Source: Caenimonas soli
GTDB taxonomy: Bacteria > Pseudomonadota > Gammaproteobacteria > Burkholderiales > Burkholderiaceae_C
Reading direction: 5' to 3'
Assembly: GCF_013155545.1 (NCBI RefSeq)
Contig: NZ_JABJVV010000003.1
Location: 1-64,000 of the forward strand
Length of the DNA: 64,000 bases
This document shows positions 1 through 8,611 of the stretch, piece by piece (positions within the stretch are counted from its first letter, which is position 1; the number at the start of each line of letters is the position of its first letter). The notes beneath the pieces were generated by a model. That model was given only the letters and a program-made list of their open reading frames with translations. It did not search any database and was not told the origin of the DNA. The position numbers and the translations under genes are program-made.

Positions 1-628
1 TGGCGCCGCTGGGCGACTGCACCAGCGCGCCGGTGCCCACCTGAACGTTCGGGGCGATCAGCACCACGTCGCCGCTGCGCGCCAGGATCTTGCCGTCCAC
101 GCTGAGCGTGCCACTCGCCAGCCCATCGCCGCCGAACACCAGCCGCCCGGCCAGCGCATCGGCATCGCTCATGCGCAGCGTCGAGGCGGTGAAGCCGGCG
201 GTGTCCACCACCGCGCCGGCGCCCACGGCAATGCCCGAGGGGTTGACCAGCACCAGCCGGCCGTTGGAGCTCAGGGTGCCGAAGATGGCCGAGGGGTTGT
301 TGCCCACCACCCGGTTGATCGACAGGCTGGCCGCGCCGGGCTGCTGGAAATGGGTGGTGCTGCCCCCAGGGACCGAAAAGCTCTGCCAGTTGATGGCCGA
401 ATGGCTGGTTCCGGCGCCGTTTTGCGTGGTCACCAGCAGGTTGGCGCCTTGCCGGCTCAGGCTGGCTTGGCCGTGGATGGCCTGAGCGCCGCTGGGTTGG
501 GCCAGGGCGAGCTCGGGCGAGCCGACGAAGACAGCGGCGATCGCAATGGCGGCACTGGCCGGGCGAAACCCGGCGGCAGCCGGGCTGGCGGCCAGGGCAG
601 GCGGGATTTTGGTGTTGGGCTTGTTCAC
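1..628 (-). CDS. Filamentous haemagglutinin-type exoprotein, N-terminus (partial)
   Basis: This is the 5' part of a large two-partner-secretion (TpsA) exoprotein; the reading frame runs off the left edge. About 209 codons are visible from a GTG start at 628, which has an AGGAAGA ribosome site 5' of it. Residues 1 to about 43 form a signal peptide: an extended N-terminal region, then a hydrophobic core ending ELALAQ. The TPS/haemagglutination domain follows, with TTQNGAGTSHSAINWQSF, the SINRVVGNNPSAIFG segment and NPSGIAVGAGAVVDTAG (the NPNG-type motif). This domain targets the protein to a TpsB outer-membrane pore for secretion. No tpsB partner lies in the window. The protein is probably an adhesin or surface exoprotein; the C-terminal effector region is not visible. 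Confidence 0.85.
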   Translation of the reverse strand, partial: MNKPNTKIPPALAASPAAAGFRPASAAIAIAAVFVGSPELALAQPSGAQAIHGQASLSRQGANLLVTTQNGAGTSHSAINWQSFSVPGGSTTHFQQPGAASLSINRVVGNNPSAIFGTLSSNGRLVLVNPSGIAVGAGAVVDTAGFTASTLRMSDADALAGRLVFGGDGLASGTLSVDGKILARSGDVVLIAPNVQVGTGALVQSPSGA

Positions 629-785
629 GGTCTTCCTCCAGAAAGCCGCTGTTGTGGCTTCCGTACTCACGGCTCAGCATCGTGGCACAGGGTTACAACC
701 GAGACAACTCGCAACATGACAAAAGCCACTGTTCCCTCTTTGCGAAGGTCAGTTATGCGGCAAATATCACGAAGCCGCAGGTAAC

Positions 786-1532
786 TCAGCCTTGAGCGCG
801 CACCAGCTGCTGCGCCAGGCACAGATCGGCCCAGGCCTTGGCCTTGTCGGGCAGGTTGCGCAGCAGATAGCTCGGGTGGTAGGTCACTACCAGCGGGATA
901 CCGAGGTATTCGTGAGCTCGCCCGCGCAGCTTGCCGATGGGCTCGGTGGTCCCCAGCAGCGCCTGCACCGCGAAGCGCCCCATGGCCAGCACGATCTTGG
1001 GCTGCAACAGCTGCACCTGCCTGCGCAGGAAAGGCTCGCACTGCGCCAATTCCTCGGGCTCGGGATTGCGGTCACCAGGGGGCCGGCACTTCAGCACGTT
1101 GGTGATGTAGACCTTGTTGTTGCGGTCCAGCCCCAGAGCCTTGAGCATGTTGTCCAGGAGCTTGCCGGCTGGCCCGATGAAAGGCTCGCCCTGCAGGTCT
1201 TCGGCCTCGCCAGGCGCGTCACCCACGATCAGCCAATCGGCCTGGGTGTCGCCCACGCCGAACACGGTATTGGTCCGGCCGGAGCAAAGCTTGCACGCCT
1301 GGCATTGCGCCACGGCTTGGGCCAGGGCGTCCCATTCCATGAGTTCGATGGCGCCCGACCCCATTGGCGCAATCGGGGCCGCCGGCGCTTTGGCAACCGG
1401 CATGGGTTTTGTTTGCGCCACACGCACCGATGGAACGCTGGCCGCTGCCTGCGCCGGCGGCACGGCCTCGTACAGGCGCAGCCCCATTGCGCCGAGGATG
1501 GCCCGCTGCCGGGCGTCGAGCTGAAGGCTCAT
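786..1532 (-). CDS. Family 4 uracil-DNA glycosylase (SPO1 DNA polymerase-related)
   Basis: Removes uracil from DNA during base-excision repair. The 248-residue protein has a low-complexity, Ala/Pro-rich N-terminal third (residues about 20-60), then the catalytic UDG domain. The iron-sulphur cysteines are visible: CQACKLC at 77-83, Cys149 before the PPGDRNP segment and Cys165 (AQCEPF). The active-site loop is GDAPGEAED at 104-112, and the HPS motif is in VTYHPSYLLR near 219. The ATG overlaps the stop codon of rimI by 4 nt (ATGA), so it is translationally coupled as the third gene of tsaB-rimI-udg. The long N-terminal extension is typical of betaproteobacterial family 4 members. Confidence 0.92.
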   Translation of the reverse strand: MSLQLDARQRAILGAMGLRLYEAVPPAQAAASVPSVRVAQTKPMPVAKAPAAPIAPMGSGAIELMEWDALAQAVAQCQACKLCSGRTNTVFGVGDTQADWLIVGDAPGEAEDLQGEPFIGPAGKLLDNMLKALGLDRNNKVYITNVLKCRPPGDRNPEPEELAQCEPFLRRQVQLLQPKIVLAMGRFAVQALLGTTEPIGKLRGRAHEYLGIPLVVTYHPSYLLRNLPDKAKAWADLCLAQQLVRAQG

Positions 1533-1996
1533 AGCTTGAGGCTCATCACGACCGCGTCTTCGCGCTGGCCATGGGCGGCGGGGTAGTAGCTCTTGCGTTC
1601 GCCGACGCGCCGGTAGCCGTGGCGCTCATACATCCGCTGGGCTCGCGCATTGCTGATGCGCACTTCCAGCCAAAGCCATTGCGCTCCCTGGCCGCGCGCC
1701 CAGAGCGCCAGCGCATCGAGCATCACCCGGCCCCATCCCTGGCGCTGGTGATCCGGCGCGACAGTGAGATTGAGCAGATGGACCTCGTCCACGCCCTTCA
1801 TGGCGACGAAATAGCCCAGCAGCACGCCGTTGGCGCCCAGCATCTGGGCCTGGTAGCCCGAGCGCAGCGAATCCACGAAATTGCCGCGTGTCCACGGATG
1901 GTCGTAGGCAGCGCGTTCGACGGCCACGACCTCGTCCAGCCGCTCCTCGCTCAGCGGCTCGAACTCGGCTTCCATGCTCTTGAAAACGGCGCTCAT
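1529..1996 (-). CDS. rimI: Ribosomal protein S18-alanine N-acetyltransferase RimI
   Basis: GNAT-family acetyltransferase that modifies the N-terminal alanine of ribosomal protein S18. It has 155 residues, the normal length. The acetyl-CoA loop is in HQRQGWGRVML (about 83-93). The acceptor-side LEVRISNARAQRMYERHGY and the C-terminal FGERK-like segment (VGERKSYY) follow the RimI pattern. It overlaps tsaB upstream by 4 nt and udg downstream by 4 nt, giving a tight three-gene operon. The tsaB-rimI pairing is a common bacterial arrangement and supports RimI over a generic GNAT. Confidence 0.93.
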   Translation of the reverse strand: MSAVFKSMEAEFEPLSEERLDEVVAVERAAYDHPWTRGNFVDSLRSGYQAQMLGANGVLLGYFVAMKGVDEVHLLNLTVAPDHQRQGWGRVMLDALALWARGQGAQWLWLEVRISNARAQRMYERHGYRRVGERKSYYPAAHGQREDAVVMSLKL

Positions 1997-2712
1997 GGTC
2001 TGGTCGTTGGCGCGGCCCGCGATGCGGCGCGCTCCTCGGTAGTTTGAGCCACTTTATCGCGAATATAGAGCGGCATGGCGCCAGCGGCGGGCCCGGCCTG
2101 ACCAGCGGCCATGAGTGCGGGCGCCAGGCGCAAGAGCGCGCGCGCCGTCGGCATGGCTTCGATGCGGGCGGCGGCAGGCGGCAGGCGCTCGCCATAAGCG
2201 GCAAATGCATTGCCCGCGAGGGACCAGCCCGGCGCGACCGCAACGGTTTCCGGCCGCCCCAGGCCGAACTCACCCTGCCGGCGCCAGCCGCCGGATTCAC
2301 GGGCGTAAGAAGCGGAATAGACCTCGTCCATGCGCGCATCGAGCAGGGCCACCACTTGCTGCACGCCTTCGCGGTGGTACGCCTCCTCGGCCACAGCCAG
2401 CAAGGTATCGACGGCAAGCACCGGAACGCCGCTGCCGAACGACAGCCCCTGGGCGACCGAGCAGGCGGTGCGCAGCCCGGTGAAGGAGCCGGGCCCGCGG
2501 CCGAACACGATGGCGTCCAGGTCGGCCAGGACCAGGCCGGCTTGCGCCATCAGGGTGTGGATGGCGGGGATCAGCGTGGCCGAAGCCTGCGCGCCGCCCG
2601 CGCCCGTGTACTCCAGCGGCGCGTGCGAGCCCTCCCCACCGCACTGCACGGCCACGTGCAGGATTTCGGTGCTGGTGTCGAAGGCGAGCAGATTCAAGCG
2701 AATATCTTTCAA
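1993..2712 (-). CDS. tsaB: tRNA threonylcarbamoyladenosine biosynthesis protein TsaB
   Basis: Non-catalytic ASKHA-fold partner of TsaD in formation of the t6A modification at position 37 of ANN-decoding tRNAs. The N-terminal LLAFDTSTEILHVAV strand-loop, the GRGPGSFTGLRTACSVAQGL segment and the C-terminal PLYIRDKVA are typical. No ATG is available at the N-terminus. The frame opens with TTG at 2712 (MKDIRLNLLAF), and a second TTG at 2697 would give MNLLAFDTS, closer to family length; neither has a clear ribosome site. First gene of the tsaB-rimI-udg operon. TsaC, the earlier enzyme of the pathway, is encoded separately at 6448-7443. Confidence 0.9.
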   Translation of the reverse strand: MKDIRLNLLAFDTSTEILHVAVQCGGEGSHAPLEYTGAGGAQASATLIPAIHTLMAQAGLVLADLDAIVFGRGPGSFTGLRTACSVAQGLSFGSGVPVLAVDTLLAVAEEAYHREGVQQVVALLDARMDEVYSASYARESGGWRRQGEFGLGRPETVAVAPGWSLAGNAFAAYGERLPPAAARIEAMPTARALLRLAPALMAAGQAGPAAGAMPLYIRDKVAQTTEERAASRAAPTTRP

Positions 2713-2723
2713 GGCAACCCGAC

Positions 2724-2744
2724 ATTATCCTGGCCCGGGATAAT
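2724..2744. promoter_or_regulatory. Inverted repeat with -10-like boxes between tsaB and dacB
   Basis: ATTATCC (2724-2730) and GGATAAT (2738-2744) are perfect inverted arms around a 7-bp GC-rich spacer. Each arm contains GATAAT read outward, a good -10 match on both strands. For dacB the box ends exactly 6 nt before the ATG, which would give a leaderless mRNA. I find no good -35 on either side. It may be a divergent promoter core or an operator; the function is inferred. Confidence 0.4.
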
Positions 2745-2750
2745 CGGCGC

Positions 2751-4148
2751 ATGCCTGTTCTACGCTTGCTTGCCTGCTGGGCACTGTTCATGGCCGCGCT
2801 GCCTGCGCTGGCTCAAGCCCTGCCGGCGGAAGTGGAGGCGGCACTGGCGCGCGTCAAGCTACCGCGCGACGCCGTGAGTCTGCTGGTCGTGGAAGCCGAT
2901 GGCAAAGCCCCGCCACGGTTGAGCCACAGGGCCGGTGTGCCAGTCAATCCCGCCTCCATCGCCAAGCTCGCCACGACCTTCGCGGCGCTGGAACTCCTGG
3001 GGCCCGCGTTCACTTGGGCCACGCCGGTCTACCTGGAGGGCAGCGTGCGCGACGGTACGCTGCACGGCAACCTGTACATCAAGGGCCAAGGCGATCCCAA
3101 GCTGGTGGCCGAGCGACTGTGGCTGCTGCTGCGCCGCATCCAGGGGTTGGGCATACGCTCGATCAACGGCGATATCGTGCTCGACCGCAGCACCTTCGAG
3201 ACAGCGGCATCCAATCCCGGCGCCTTCGACGGCGAGCCCCTGCGTCCCTACAACGCAGCCCCGGATGCGCTGCTGCTGAATTTCGCCGCCCTGACCATGA
3301 CCTTCACTCCCCAGGGCGGGTTGGCGCAGATCCACTTGGAGCCACCGCTCGCGGGCCTGCAATTGCCGCCGGCCGTGCCCTTGACGGCGGGCGAATGCGG
3401 CGACTGGCGCGGCGGGCTCAAAGCCGACTTCAGCGATCCGTCACGCATCCGCCTTGCCGGCGGCTACCCGGTCGCCTGTGGCGAGCGCAACTGGCCCATC
3501 GCCTACGCCGACCCGCGCAGCTACGCGGCGCGCGCGGTGGCAGGCCTTTGGCAGCAGATGGGCGGGGCGCTGACCGGCCAAGTCCGCGAGGGGCGGGTCC
3601 CCGCCGGCTTGGCGCCGGCTTTCGAAGCCCAATCGCCGTCGCTCGCGGAAATCATTCGTGACATCAACAAGTTCAGCAACAACGTGATGGCGCAGCAGCT
3701 GTTCCTGACGCTCAGCCTGCAGCAGAACGGAACCGGCACGCTGGAAGGTTCGCGCGAAGTCATGCGCCAATGGTGGCGGGAGCGTATCGGCGCCGGCGAC
3801 ACACCGCTGTTCGACAACGGCTCGGGGCTGTCGCGCGAGGAACGCATCACGGCCCAGCAACTGGCGCGCCTGCTGCAGGCCGCCTGGGCCTCGCCCCTGA
3901 TGCCCGAGCTGGTGTCCTCGCTGCCGGTCACCGGCATCGACGGGACGCTCAAGCGATCGCGCGCCAAGGGGGCGGGCCTGGCCCACCTGAAAACCGGCAG
4001 CCTGCGCGACGTGTGGGGCGTTGCGGGCTACGTGCATGCGGCCAGCGGCAAACGCTACGTGCTGGTGGCCATCGCCAACCACCCGCAGGCAGCGGCGGCG
4101 CGCCCGGCCCTGGAAGCATTGATCGACTGGACAGCACGCGACCTCTAG
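2751..4148 (+). CDS. dacB: D-alanyl-D-alanine carboxypeptidase/endopeptidase (PBP4 type)
   Basis: Periplasmic S13-family peptidase that trims peptidoglycan stem peptides and cuts cross-links. It has 465 residues, normal for PBP4. A Sec signal peptide covers residues 1-23 (LLACWALFMAALPALAQA). All three penicillin-binding motifs are present: S69-I-A-K72 with the nucleophile serine, S309-N-N311, and K414-T-G416. The large inserted domain between the first two motifs is also present. The ATG at 2751 leaves only a 38-bp gap to the divergent tsaB start. It has no visible ribosome site but a GATAAT box 6 nt upstream. Confidence 0.93.
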   Translation: MPVLRLLACWALFMAALPALAQALPAEVEAALARVKLPRDAVSLLVVEADGKAPPRLSHRAGVPVNPASIAKLATTFAALELLGPAFTWATPVYLEGSVRDGTLHGNLYIKGQGDPKLVAERLWLLLRRIQGLGIRSINGDIVLDRSTFETAASNPGAFDGEPLRPYNAAPDALLLNFAALTMTFTPQGGLAQIHLEPPLAGLQLPPAVPLTAGECGDWRGGLKADFSDPSRIRLAGGYPVACGERNWPIAYADPRSYAARAVAGLWQQMGGALTGQVREGRVPAGLAPAFEAQSPSLAEIIRDINKFSNNVMAQQLFLTLSLQQNGTGTLEGSREVMRQWWRERIGAGDTPLFDNGSGLSREERITAQQLARLLQAAWASPLMPELVSSLPVTGIDGTLKRSRAKGAGLAHLKTGSLRDVWGVAGYVHAASGKRYVLVAIANHPQAAAARPALEALIDWTARDL

Positions 4149-4277
4149 GCCTAGCGGCCTGCGCTGGAGTCAGGTCTCCAAATTCGCTTGGTGATAACCC
4201 CCTGGGCCTGCGGCGCGGGCGGGTCTAACATCCCGAATCCAAAATCGAACGGTCGTTCTTTTTCACGGGAGCATTGG

Positions 4278-5435
4278 ATGAGACAAATCAAACTGAAGCT
4301 GGCGGCGCTGGGTGCGGCCGTCGTATTGGCCGCTTGCGGCGGCGGCGGCAACGGTGGCGTCCATTTCGACTCCACGGTGTCGTTCGGCGACAGCCTGAGC
4401 GACGTGGGGAGTTACAAGGTGGGCACCATCGCCGCGATCGGCGGCGGCAAGTGGACGGTGAACAGCAGTACCGCGCAGAACTGGACGGAACTGGTCGCGG
4501 CCAGCGCCCGCACCAGCGCGCCCTGCGCGGCGCAGACGGGCCTGCTGCCCAACATCCCCGGCATCGTGGGCGCCCCCGTCACCAACGTGCCGGGCTGCCG
4601 CAACTATGCCCAGGGCAGCTCGCGCGTGAGCAATCCGCTGGGACCGAACGCCGCCGCCCTCCAGGCCGCGCCGTTCAACCAGGTCACCCTGGGCCTGATG
4701 GCCATCCCCATCACGACGCAGCTGAGCAATCACCTGGCGAATTCCGGTGGCAGCTACACAGGCAGGGAGCTGGTCACCGTCATGGCCGGCGGCAACGACT
4801 TGTTCATGAACTTCAACGGCATCGCCGCCGCGGCGGGCGGCGGTACGGCTGCAGCCGGAGCCGCGGCGGCCGCGGGCTGGGCGCCAACTGTCCAGGCAGC
4901 GGTGGCCGCCGGCGGAGCGGCCGCCACCGACGCCGCCGTGAACGCAGCGCTCACCAGCATGGCCCAGGCCGGCACGGAGCTGGCCAACCTGGTCAAGACG
5001 CAAGTGCTGGCCAAGGGTGCCCGCTTCGTGGTGGTGATCAACTTGCCCGACGCCAGCCAGTCGCCATCCGCGCTGGTGCAGGACGCGCAAACACGGGGCC
5101 TGATCAATACGATGGTGACCACGTTCAACGGCCAGCTGCAAGCCGGCCTGAGCGGAACCAGCGTTCTGTATGTCGATGCCTACACGCAGGGCCGGGTGCA
5201 AACCGCCAATCCCGCGCAGTTCGGCCTGACCAACATCACGACCCCCGCGTGCAGCACCACCTCACCGGCCAACCCGCTGGCGGGCTCTTCGATCACCTGC
5301 ACGCAGGCCAGCCTCATCCCGGGCGACACCAGCGGATTTCTATTCGCCGACAGCAGCGGCCACCTGACGCCGCTGGGCTACCAGCTGCTGGCGAACCATG
5401 TCATTGCCCAGATGCGCGCAGCCGGATGGGTGTGA
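4278..5435 (+). CDS. SGNH/GDSL-family lipoprotein hydrolase (catalytic residues intact)
   Basis: Predicted outer-membrane or periplasmic lipoprotein esterase of the SGNH superfamily, 385 residues. The ATG at 4278 is chosen because GGGAG sits just upstream and a lipoprotein signal follows directly (LAAC, Cys20). Block I is FGDSLSDVG with nucleophile Ser39, block III is AGGNDLF with Asn173, and the C-terminal FADSSGHLTPLGY supplies Asp358 and His362 (one residue more between them than the usual DxxH). Residues about 180-235 are Ala/Gly-rich low complexity. The neighbour on the opposite strand (5443-6396) is a paralogue, the stop codons being 7 bp apart. The substrate is unknown. Confidence 0.85.
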   Translation: MRQIKLKLAALGAAVVLAACGGGGNGGVHFDSTVSFGDSLSDVGSYKVGTIAAIGGGKWTVNSSTAQNWTELVAASARTSAPCAAQTGLLPNIPGIVGAPVTNVPGCRNYAQGSSRVSNPLGPNAAALQAAPFNQVTLGLMAIPITTQLSNHLANSGGSYTGRELVTVMAGGNDLFMNFNGIAAAAGGGTAAAGAAAAAGWAPTVQAAVAAGGAAATDAAVNAALTSMAQAGTELANLVKTQVLAKGARFVVVINLPDASQSPSALVQDAQTRGLINTMVTTFNGQLQAGLSGTSVLYVDAYTQGRVQTANPAQFGLTNITTPACSTTSPANPLAGSSITCTQASLIPGDTSGFLFADSSGHLTPLGYQLLANHVIAQMRAAGWV

Positions 5436-5442
5436 TCGGCGT

Positions 5443-6396
5443 CTACCAGCGAGCCCGGATCTTGTCGAATGCGTGTTGCCCGAACTTGCGGTGGCCCTGG
5501 GGGGTGGGATAGATCCCGTCGGCGAACAGGAAGCGGTTGTAGTCGCCGGAACGCAGCGTGCCGGTGTTGCACAGCGCCGAATTGACCTGGCCGTTGCCGG
5601 TACCGATGCCCGGCCCCGGGTCCACCGAAGTGCAGACGGCCTCAGTGGTGTTGGAGAGGTCGTACGACCCCGGGTTGGCCACCATCAGGTTGAATAACAG
5701 CGCCGAATCGATATAGAGCACGTTGGCACCCTGGTCCACCAGCGCCACCAGCAACTCCTCGTTGAATTTGGTGCTGGCTTGTGTCAGCAAGCCGCCTTGC
5801 CCGATGCCGATGGCCCAGGGCGTCCGGCCCAGGTTGTACGGGCCAACCACCACCACATGCTTGCCGCCGGCGCCCACGAGCCGCCGCACCTGAGCCGCGA
5901 GATCGCGGCCGGCCTGGCCGGCGTTGGCCACCATCTGCGCGCCGGTCTGCGTTCCAGCCGTCACGCGCGCCATTTCGGCCACGATGTCGGCGGTACCGCC
6001 GCTGACGACCAGCAGGTCATTGGCGCCGACGCCGCTGGCGGCCAGGAAAGCATCGATCTGCTCTTTGACCGGCAGCGTCGTGGCGTCGCCGGCTGCATCG
6101 GGCCTGCTGGTGACGCGGGCATTGCCGGTGGCGAAGGAATTGCCGCCGCCCGCCGCAGCGCCCAGCGCCATGCCGAATCTGGATGCCATGTCCTGCGTCC
6201 AGATGTTCACGCTGCCGTCATTCACGGTGTAGCGGCGCGAGGCGACCTGGCCCAGGTCGCTCATGGCGTCGCCGAACGCGACGATGCGCGAAGGCTGCAG
6301 CTGCGACTCGATGGTTCCCGAACCGCAGGCGGCCACCAGCAGGACCGAAGCGGACGCCAGCGCCAGCAGAGCGCGGCGCTTCCAATTACATGACAT
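5443..6396 (-). CDS. SGNH/GDSL-like lipoprotein lacking catalytic residues
   Basis: Paralogue of the gene at 4278-5435, 317 residues, with a lipobox ending VAAC (Cys24). The SGNH fold blocks are recognisable but each active-site residue is changed. Block I reads FGDAMSDLG, with Ala44 where the nucleophile Ser belongs. Block III reads SGGTADIV, with Thr135 for the oxyanion Asn. The C-terminal block reads FADGIYPTPQGH, with Tyr296 at the usual catalytic His. The frame is intact, has a GGAG ribosome site (TTTTGGAGATTCTTC before ATG) and normal codon use, so this looks like a maintained non-enzymatic homologue and not a decaying gene. It may bind rather than cleave a ligand; this is inference. 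Confidence 0.82.
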   Translation of the reverse strand: MSCNWKRRALLALASASVLLVAACGSGTIESQLQPSRIVAFGDAMSDLGQVASRRYTVNDGSVNIWTQDMASRFGMALGAAAGGGNSFATGNARVTSRPDAAGDATTLPVKEQIDAFLAASGVGANDLLVVSGGTADIVAEMARVTAGTQTGAQMVANAGQAGRDLAAQVRRLVGAGGKHVVVVGPYNLGRTPWAIGIGQGGLLTQASTKFNEELLVALVDQGANVLYIDSALLFNLMVANPGSYDLSNTTEAVCTSVDPGPGIGTGNGQVNSALCNTGTLRSGDYNRFLFADGIYPTPQGHRKFGQHAFDKIRARW

Positions 6397-6432
6397 GAAG
6401 AATCTCCAAAAGGGACTGGGCGCTAGTTTAAC

Positions 6433-6449
6433 GAGGCCCCGTGGGCCTC
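6433..6449 (-). terminator. Hairpin downstream of tsaC
   Basis: GAGGCCC (6433-6439) pairs perfectly with GGGCCTC (6443-6449) around a 3-nt loop, overlapping the tsaC stop codon. On the minus strand it is followed by GTTAAACT, only a weak U-tract. It lies between tsaC and the upstream end of the SGNH-like gene, both minus. Possible intrinsic terminator. Confidence 0.4.
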
Positions 6450-7443
6450 AGCCCGCCGCGGCCCGTTGCAGGCGGTCGCGCACGCCTTCCCATTCCGGCT
6501 CGTCGGGCGGCGTCTCGACCCAGATCAGCCGCACGCCCTGCGCGTCGAATTCGCGCAGCACGGCAAAGAGCTGGCGCGCCGTCTCGGCTGCGTCGTCGGG
6601 CATGCGCCGGCGCAGCACATGGGCCGATCTTGTCTGCAGGATGGCGCGCGCGTAGATGGCGATCCCCCTGGCGTCGGGACCGAGCACATCGAGCGCCGTC
6701 TGCAGCGCCTTGGCGTCCATGAGCCGCACGCGTGCCTGTGGCGCGTAGTGCGATTCCAGGGTCCCGGAAGCGCGGGGCGCCTCTCCCTGCAGCTCTTGCA
6801 CCGAGCGCAGCCGCTCGCCGCAGGCGGCCTCGACCTGTTCGCGCGTGAGCGTTCCAGGGCGCAGCAACACGGGCACGCCGCGGGTGCAATCGACGATCGT
6901 CGATTCGATGCCCACCCGGCAAGGCCCGCCATCCAGCACCAGCAGTGCGTCGCCGAATTCGGCGGCTACATGCTGCGCCGTCGTCGGGCTCACGCGGCCG
7001 AACTGGTTGGCGCTGGGTCCCGCCACGCCGGCAACCGGCGGCTGCGCCTGGGCGCAGGCCACCAGCAGCGCATGCGCGACGGGATGGGCCGGGCAGCGCA
7101 GCCCGATCGAAGCCTGGCCGCCGGCGGCAGCCGTGGCCATTTCGGGGCGGCGCGGCAGGATCAGCGTCAGCGGCCCGGGCCAGAACGCCTGCATGAGCTT
7201 CTGCGCGAAGGCGGGAACGTCGGAGGCGAACAGGGGTACCGACGACGCGTCGGCCACATGCACGATCAGCGGGTGGTCGCTGGGCCGGCCCTTGGCGGCG
7301 AAGATGCCGGCCACGGCCCGGTCGCTGCCCGCGTCGGCGCCCAGCCCATACACCGTTTCCGTCGGGAAAGCCACCAGCTGGCCGCCGGCCAAGGCTCGGG
7401 CGGCTTGCGCAATTGCCGCGGCGGACGTGCCATCGATGATCAT
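6448..7443 (-). CDS. tsaC: L-threonylcarbamoyladenylate synthase (Sua5/TsaC)
   Basis: Makes threonylcarbamoyl-AMP from threonine, bicarbonate and ATP, the first step of t6A tRNA modification. At 331 residues it is the long Sua5 form. The YrdC-like catalytic domain (1 to about 200) carries AFPTETVYGLG and AAKGRPSDHPLIVHV. The C-terminal Sua5 domain, starting near GTLESHYAPQARV, completes it. It lies 4 bp downstream of purK on the same strand, so it probably shares the purE-purK transcript. The other t6A gene in the window, tsaB, is in a separate operon. Confidence 0.93.
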   Translation of the reverse strand: MIIDGTSAAAIAQAARALAGGQLVAFPTETVYGLGADAGSDRAVAGIFAAKGRPSDHPLIVHVADASSVPLFASDVPAFAQKLMQAFWPGPLTLILPRRPEMATAAAGGQASIGLRCPAHPVAHALLVACAQAQPPVAGVAGPSANQFGRVSPTTAQHVAAEFGDALLVLDGGPCRVGIESTIVDCTRGVPVLLRPGTLTREQVEAACGERLRSVQELQGEAPRASGTLESHYAPQARVRLMDAKALQTALDVLGPDARGIAIYARAILQTRSAHVLRRRMPDDAAETARQLFAVLREFDAQGVRLIWVETPPDEPEWEGVRDRLQRAAAG

Positions 7444-7447
7444 CTGT

Positions 7448-8611
7448 TCAGAAGGCTTCCATGCCGAGCAAGCCGGCCGCCTTCAGCGCGGTGTCGCGTG
7501 CGGCCTCCACCGTCGGCCCAGTGATGTTGAGATGTCCCATCTTGCGGCCACGGCGCGCGCTTTGCTTGCCATACAGGTGCAGGTGCGTGCCGGGGAGCGC
7601 CAGCACCCGCTGCCAGGACGGAGCGGCCTCGGTTTCGCCCCCGGCGAACCACAGGTCGCCCAGGAGGTTGAGCATGATCGCCGGGCTGTGCTGGCGCGGT
7701 TGCGGCAGCGGCAGGCCGGCGAGGGCCCGCACCTGCAGGTCGAACTGCGACAAGTCGCAGGCGTCCATGCTGTAGTGGCCGCTGTTGTGCGGCCGCGGCG
7801 CCATCTCGTTGACCACCCAGCCGCCGCCTTCGAGCAGGAAGAATTCGACGCAAAGCACGCCCACGTAGTCCAGCCCCTGCGCGATGGCCCGGGTGGCCGC
7901 GATGGCCTCGCCGGCCGCGGCGGCCGGGACGCTGCCCGGATAGACCTCGGTCACGGCGAGGATGCCGCCGCGGTGCAGGTTCAATTGCGCCGGCAGGTTG
8001 ACCATACTGCCATCGCGCCCGCGCGCGACGATGACCGAGCATTCCGCGGCCAGCGGCATCAGCTTTTCCAGCACGCAGGGCACCTGCTTGAGGTCAGCCC
8101 AGGCCGCGGCAAGCTCATCGCGCGTCTTGACGCGCAGCTGGCCCTTGCCGTCGTAGCCCAGGCGCGCGGTTTTCAGCACGCCCGGCAGCAGCGCACCGTC
8201 CACCGCCGCCAGTTGCGCCGGGGTCTCGATCACGGCGTAGGGCGCGCAGGGCACGCCGCAGCGCACGAAATGCGCCTTCTCGCGCGCCCGGTCCTGCGCA
8301 ATGGCGACGGCCTCGGCACCGGGCGCGACCGGCCGCCGGGCGGCCAGCTTGGCCAGCGCCGGTGCCGGCACGTTCTCGAACTCGGTCGTCACGGCAGCGC
8401 TGCACTGGGCCAGCTGCGCCAGCCCGTCCTCGTCGAGGTAATCAGTCTGGATGTGGCGATGGCTCACCAGGCCCGCCGGGCTGGCCGGGTCCGGGTCCAG
8501 CACGGCCGTGGAATAGCCCATGCGCTGGGCGGCGTGCACGAACATGCGGCCGAGCTGGCCGCCGCCCATCACGCCCAGCGTGGCGCCTGGAAGGATTGCC
8601 GGACCCGTCAT
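7448..8611 (-). CDS. purK: 5-(carboxyamino)imidazole ribonucleotide synthase
   Basis: ATP-grasp enzyme of purine synthesis converting AIR, bicarbonate and ATP to N5-CAIR. It has 387 residues. The N-terminal [15 protein letters not shown] loop, the central ATP-grasp lobe ([13 protein letters not shown]) and the metal-binding [20 protein letters not shown] segment are all present, as is [14 protein letters not shown] near the C-terminus. The ATG overlaps the purE stop by 4 nt, so translation is coupled to purE, whose product consumes N5-CAIR. Confidence 0.96.
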   Translation of the reverse strand: MTGPAILPGATLGVMGGGQLGRMFVHAAQRMGYSTAVLDPDPASPAGLVSHRHIQTDYLDEDGLAQLAQCSAAVTTEFENVPAPALAKLAARRPVAPGAEAVAIAQDRAREKAHFVRCGVPCAPYAVIETPAQLAAVDGALLPGVLKTARLGYDGKGQLRVKTRDELAAAWADLKQVPCVLEKLMPLAAECSVIVARGRDGSMVNLPAQLNLHRGGILAVTEVYPGSVPAAAAGEAIAATRAIAQGLDYVGVLCVEFFLLEGGGWVVNEMAPRPHNSGHYSMDACDLSQFDLQVRALAGLPLPQPRQHSPAIMLNLLGDLWFAGGETEAAPSWQRVLALPGTHLHLYGKQSARRGRKMGHLNITGPTVEAARDTALKAAGLLGMEAF

